From NCBI RefSeq assembly GCF_000764305.2, contig NW_025947451.1, positions 62,001-126,000 on the forward strand: a stretch of 64,000 nt of DNA. Reading direction: 5' to 3'. A program made the position numbers and the translations under genes. How positions within the stretch are numbered: position 1 is the stretch's first letter; every line of letters begins with the position of its first letter. The notes beneath the pieces are model-generated. The model worked only from the letters and a program-made list of their open reading frames with translations, made no database searches and was not told where the DNA came from. The DNA comes from Hyalella azteca. Lineage: Eukaryota > Arthropoda > Malacostraca > Amphipoda > Hyalellidae. Of this stretch, positions 58,360 through 64,000 are shown piece after piece.

Positions 58360-61300
58360 CAACTTTATTTAATAAGGAATTAGTTAATTGGTCCTTAAAA
58401 CTTCACAATTGAGGCTATTTCTTGCGACGAAGTGTTGAAAAGTTTTCAAGTACTGCATGCCTGGCTGGAGCCGACAGTCCGTATTAATGAATTTAAGAAT
58501 TGTTATCTATTTGTTACTTTGCTATTATAGTAATATATTTACACCCTCTCAATAAAAATTTTTTATGCATTTATATATTTCTTTTACTGGTGAGCTTGTG
58601 AGAACAATAATGCAAGAATTATCCGTTGTCCTCAAATATCGATGGATATTTATTTTTAAAACTTTTCAGCTGAAAAGCTTTTAAACAAATTGAATGATGA
58701 TATTGTTAACCAGTCATTGATTCAGTAACATATTAAGTCTACGACGGTTGAAGGATGTGCGAATAAGGCAACCAATTTAAGTACTAACTCGGTTGCGGTG
58801 GTCACGTAGCTCCGCTGTGGCTTTATGATCAATTGTCGTGTTTCTGTATCTTTTATTTTTTATTTTAATCTTTAGGTTGAAACCTGTGTAGAAGAATAAT
58901 CACCCATTGAAAATATTACCGATTAAAAACTACTGACAAACAACAATTACGGGATTTTCTCAATACACGAGTCTCTCTGAATTCTGTCCTTCACTTCTCA
59001 TGTACTTAGTTTTAGTGAAGGCCGTTTTCACGAGCACCAGATTCGATTAGGATTGAGCCGAGTGATTGCAAAGTATGTTTTCAGTTCATCCTATCCACTT
59101 AAAAAGATTAAGTATCGCAGAGATCAATGCCTCTCCGTTACATACGCATTGAAAGCAATGACATTATTACATTAGTGTTGTACAAGTCGACATGAAAGTT
59201 TGTAACGACCCGATCTAATAGTTCATGGATACCGATCGCATGACAAAAGTTTCGAAATGGTAATTTTTACATGCCACCAAAACACCTCATACTTAGTCGT
59301 AAGAGGCTTGTTCTTTGACTATCCAGTAATGCGTGCAGCTCGACAAAATTTGTTCGCTAACCAACAAGACAAATGAAAATGTTAATTAGTTTGAAAGATG
59401 ACACTTTTGGGAAGGCCGAAATAGAGAACGACAAGCACCAGAACAAAATATTGAAACCTACTAAATATATTAGAAAACATTTCTAAATATTTTAATTATT
59501 TGTACATTATTCATATAAATGTGAACCAAATATATACATAAGTTGGTTAATAGCGCGACAAAATTTTACGCCAACCTCGCTAGGTTTGGGATAGTGTTGC
59601 AAAAAAAATTTTCACAAACACAATTATAATTTTACTGAGGTTTATAGATCCAGGTAGCAGAATACTTTTTTTTTAACATTTAATAGCCGCTGTGAAATGT
59701 AAACTAATCATATAGCCGCGGTATTTCGAACTATTGATTTTATATACATAAATTCATGTAAATACATGTGTATTCATAATACATTAATAATACGTTTATA
59801 AATACATGTTATAAATATATTACATAGAAAATAATAATGTAAGTTCTATCGCATAACGATGCTTACCCTTGCGTTTTGCCCTGAACCAAAACACCACGTC
59901 GAGATGAACGAAGCTCATGGTGACTTCTATTTGAAAAGCTGTTCCAAGTCGGAGTTAGCATATCTTTATCTTCAGAGAATGTTTGAATATTTGCTAATAC
60001 AAACATTAATACAATCACAGTTCAGGCGAAATTTCTGTTAAATGACCAATTATCTATGGTATCTTATGCGATTACAAGTTCGGAGTGCCGGAAGATGACC
60101 CCACTGTCGATCTAAAAAATTGATGAGGATTGAAGATCAATGATGAATGTATTGCAAGTCATGATAAATTTATACAACAGTCATGAAAGGTGCATGAATA
60201 AAGTATGAAGATGTGTAGCATCTCAATATAATATTTATTTTAGGTTAATCGGTCTTTACAGTATACATGTTACGAGTAGGAGTAGATGATACCTGAGATT
60301 TCAGAATTCCTTTGAGCTAATTTCCAACCAAAGTTACGGTTATAAGAGAATGTTCCATTCAAACCCACATTTCACCTAGAATTTCTATTCAACTACATTT
60401 TATAATTATGCAAACCGCATTTTAGATCCAGGTGATATCTCGATACGAGGGAGATTGTGGATTTGTGCTCGAATATACCCTTTCTTCAAGCTCTATACTT
60501 GAACACGAACCTCGTTCATATCATCTAGATCTAGAAGAACGTAAGGTTGAAATAATAACGGTCGCAATGTTGATAACTTTTAATATTTTTTTAATATTTT
60601 TATTACTTGAAGTCACACGTGCATTAAGTTACACAGTGCGCAGTCAAGATTAAACCTTGAATAAATATTTGTATCTAATTATCTCGTGTTTTTTATAGAC
60701 AAATATGAGTGAGATTTTGTGACGACTCGTTTTTTGCTTGCGAATGCGCCTTTATCTCTCACACTCGACGAACTAAAATCGTCGTAATGTCGACGAGGAA
60801 GCGACGTGGTAAATGTCACTGCAAATTCAAAAGCTGGAGTGCCAAAATTAATGGTTCTAAATGGAGTGTTATCAGCTTCCAATTCTTCAAGATAGTTGAT
60901 AAGTGTGATTGCCATCACGGTCATTAGTATCAATCACTTCTTCGCCCATTAATTTATATATTAGTTTTGGCGACGTTTGGCTATATACTTTGGTTCTACT
61001 TTCATGGTATTTTTTCCAAACTTATTTTATAGCCGCGTTGAGTGCTTTCTCTAATCTATTCAATAGTTTGCGCTCATCTTGACATTTATAGACATACTCA
61101 TTATTCAAAAATTCCTTTTACTCTCTTCGCTTCTGTAATTAACCTCTCTGTCCTATATATGTCTTGCATAATATATATTGTTATAAATAAGTTGCATCTT
61201 ATGACAGAGTCCGGAAATACTCAGTTGTCGTTCGTATAATTTAATGATTTAATCACACTGAATTTTATTATATCGCACTAAATTATACTTCACTATGATA

Positions 61301-64000
61301 CCAGTTTTTTAATATAGCTGATACTTATAATGTCACTGCTAAGGAATTCGTACAGAAAAAATTGAAACAACCCGTAGTATCAAATATTTTAGTTCATTTT
61401 AATTTGGCCAGCTGACCAAAATTCGCATCAAGGTAGACTATATTCATGTGAGGTCATCGAGCTTAACTAACAAGATAATTGGAGACCGGGAGTGAATTTT
61501 TGAAGGGATATGCAAATTATACGACAAAATTAATTCAAATCACACTACATCTGAGACCATTAACTGAATTCGTTGTAACTACGCGTGTAATATATAATTT
61601 CTCTTGTGTTATTTCCCCGCGAAGATATTGATTAATACATGTACATGCCAGAGAATAATTTATTAATTTTATCTCACTGCAGTTTGGACCAGCAATTTTT
61701 GAGATTGCCACTGGGTAAAGTGAGACACTTGGCCTTGTCATTTTGGAAGGTTTGTGCAAAAAGCGAACACGTGATGTCCACCAAAAACTTTACTTCCTGC
61801 CGGGCTGCTCGAGCACGCAGATCACGCACAAATTGCGTAAGACCATGAGAAGGGATTTTGGACCTAAATTATTTATGGTTTTGATACCAAAAGATAAGAA
61901 AGTCTAATTGTGAGTCGATCGACGTACACATAGAGATTATTGCACGTATGTAAAAGCCAGGTAAATGTAAAAAATATTCAAGGAGAACTCTTGGCATAAC
62001 TTTGCAAATTTTATCAATGGTATGTTATCACGCTAGCATTAATTGAGGATTTGTAAATTTCTTAACTCAAAAATCAAAACGTTTGAAAATTAAGACGCTT
62101 TCTTATCCAATATATTTGGGCTACTAATAATAGTATATGCTTTAGTATAAATTAGTATTCGCTCACGAACCCATTTCTTTCAATACAAATTTTGTTACTC
62201 ATAGCGAATCTCAACACGATTCAAATTTTACCACAATGAGCACAAAAAATACTCACATTTAGTCCTATATTTTTGCAATTCAAACGTTCGGCGCTTCCGA
62301 GTCAATATAATTACAAAAAGTAGTAAGAACTCATAATAAATTAATGGGATTCAGAACAACGCATCTCTCTATAATTTTCAACAAGGATGAAAACAATATT
62401 TCTGAATTCACTCTACCAGCAGTCAATTTTTAAAAATCGGTGTTCGCATGTTCGTCAGTCGTACTCAACGGGTTTCCCCAAACCCAGACAAAAAGTACGA
62501 TACAAAAGGCAGTCACCAGTTAAACTTAAGCATTAACACTTCCACCTTTACACGGTAAGTTCTCTACCGGTAAATACTATGCATTACTATATATAGACAT
62601 ATCAATCCACTGGCCTAGAGCTTCTTTCAGTACAGCCATCAAATACGATGCCATCGAACATCGAATTCCGAGATAGTGAATTAGTGAAGTAGTGAAGTAG
62701 TTTCCATCGAATTGGTGGAAACTAATTCATATATTAAATGGACACATTTTATTTATGTCGTTTATAAAAAGTTGGACGAGTTACATGATGAGCTATGACT
62801 GGAGTGAGCAAACAAGGGCTCACGGACCGCGTACGGCCTGATTTGTCCCATTTTTATTTTTTACATTTTTTTATTTTCAGTTAATCACAAGGTTAACTAA
62901 TTTTTTAACAGGATTTATGTCCTTATGCACTGTCATATCCTGCCCGAAACTACTGCACCAAACTAACTCTAATAATAACTCCAATAAAGATTGTATGCGT
63001 CAAATTACTTTATGATACTAAAATTTTTTTATCACGATGTTACATTCTTTTGGGAACCGAAAAATTGCATTGTTAATCACGAGCGAAAATCACGCATTCC
63101 AAGAAAAAACGACCTCAAACAAGTTTTTGGCCTTAATACAAAACTGGAGCAACGTTGTGTTCCATATTCGGTGAATCCCCAGCGTTCCACGTAGAAGAGA
63201 TAATCTCGACGCAGCATAAGAAGTCCTGCAAAAAAACTAGGAAGCTGAGGGCGGATATATGCTTTAGCTGCCCCAAGACGAGCGTCCCACATGAGTCAGG
63301 TCGGACTGAGCGCACTTGCTCTCTTTCTTTCTAATGTTCACCGGACTCGTTATCACGTTAAATAATAAAATGCGTAGGCAATCAGCCTAAATCATGCGTA
63401 GTTGTAATGACCGTAAAACAAATAGGAGCTGAATGTAACTCGCAATGGGGCTCCTATTGATTTAACAACAGATTTTAATCTCACCGTAGCAATATAATAA
63501 CAGATTTTTGCAATGGTTTAATAACATTGAGTATGAGTTACGGCCACTGTATCAGTTTTTTGTCTAATGTAAGGATGCTTGGTTAGATCAAGATATTCTC
63601 AACTCCGGAACCTGATACAAGAATTTGATAAGTAACTACTGATAATTTAATGAAAAAATTGTGCTGCTCTCAAATTATTTACAGCTAAAAAACACCTTCA
63701 TATATGTTTTTTTCCTTCTTGCAAACATTTCATCGCAATGGATTTGCCATTTATTTGCTGCATAGTTGATTTCCACTTTCCCCCGTATTCAACCTCAGAT
63801 AGCTTCATTTGATCTTAAGAGAATGTAAACACAAGACTTGATTCTTCTAAAATTGCGGAAATTTTTCTACTCGATAAACGAAATTTATTATATATGAGCA
63901 GTATTGAATTAATGTTCTTCAAATTAGCCTTAAAGATATATTCACACGCAGCCTCAGAAATCAAACTTAAGTACGAATCTAGATTATTTGATCAAAAATC
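58360..64000. other. gene-poor AT-rich right flank
   Basis: No recognised gene. Short frames with mildly protein-like composition lie at 59859-60041, 60432-60653 (one hydrophobic segment, AATAAA after it) and 60679-60933 (open on both strands). Another at 61639-61848 follows a CACTGCAG acceptor-like site. None shows a family motif or a matching second exon. Confidence 0.5.

Noticed and set aside
60709..60927. Cys-rich frame with a C-terminal pattern loosely like noggin-type cystine knots
   Set aside because: No ATG, a stop just upstream, no acceptor in the right place, and the opposite strand is equally open.

Overview
The window is AT-rich animal nuclear DNA with spliced genes, long introns, satellite-like repeats and transposon remnants. 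A cluster of anti-lipopolysaccharide factor (ALF) genes, an antimicrobial peptide family known mainly from crustaceans and horseshoe crabs, points to a malacostracan crustacean. I cannot name the species.

Layout: 1-10.0 kb holds no recognisable host gene. It contains foldback repeats, minisatellites, a 5'-truncated CR1-like LINE, two tRNA-derived SINE copies and a hairpin MITE. At 10.09-17.88 kb lies a complete ten-exon gene for ERp44, the thioredoxin-fold chaperone of the early secretory pathway (409 residues, CRFS motif, C-terminal KQEL), followed by a long presumed 3' UTR to about 20.1 kb. At 20.2-23.2 kb the minus strand has a run of short coding-like frames broken by stops and frameshifts; I cannot identify their origin. 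At 24.1-47.6 kb, four ALF genes lie on the + strand (24.2, 30.2, 36.3/40.4 and 45.7 kb, here ALF-A to ALF-D). They are separated by a 285-bp in-frame tandem repeat flanked by direct repeats, an unrecognised Cys-rich exon at 35.7 kb, and a decayed APE/RT non-LTR element inside the presumed first intron of ALF-C. At 47.7-64 kb there is mostly non-coding sequence with a second CR1-like LINE (minus strand), a 1.28-kb TIR transposon and dispersed repeat families, plus a few candidate orphan exons (55.0, 56.4, 58.3 kb).

The ALF genes share one exon plan: an exon ending exactly at ATG (B, C, D), a signal peptide plus N-terminal helix exon, a 134-nt exon carrying the two-Cys LPS-binding hairpin, and a C-terminal helix exon. 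A and B have a CPGW motif after the second Cys; C and D have C-N/S-N-F-A-G. This fits tandem duplication followed by divergence. ALF-A is unusual: it lacks the ATG-only exon, its binding loop uses Arg without Lys, and both of its internal 5' splice sites lie inside tandem duplications, one of them an 11-unit 32-bp array that repeats the exon end and donor site. ALF-D carries a 2-nt frame disruption in its signal-peptide exon. All gene models come from reading the sequence; no search was run.
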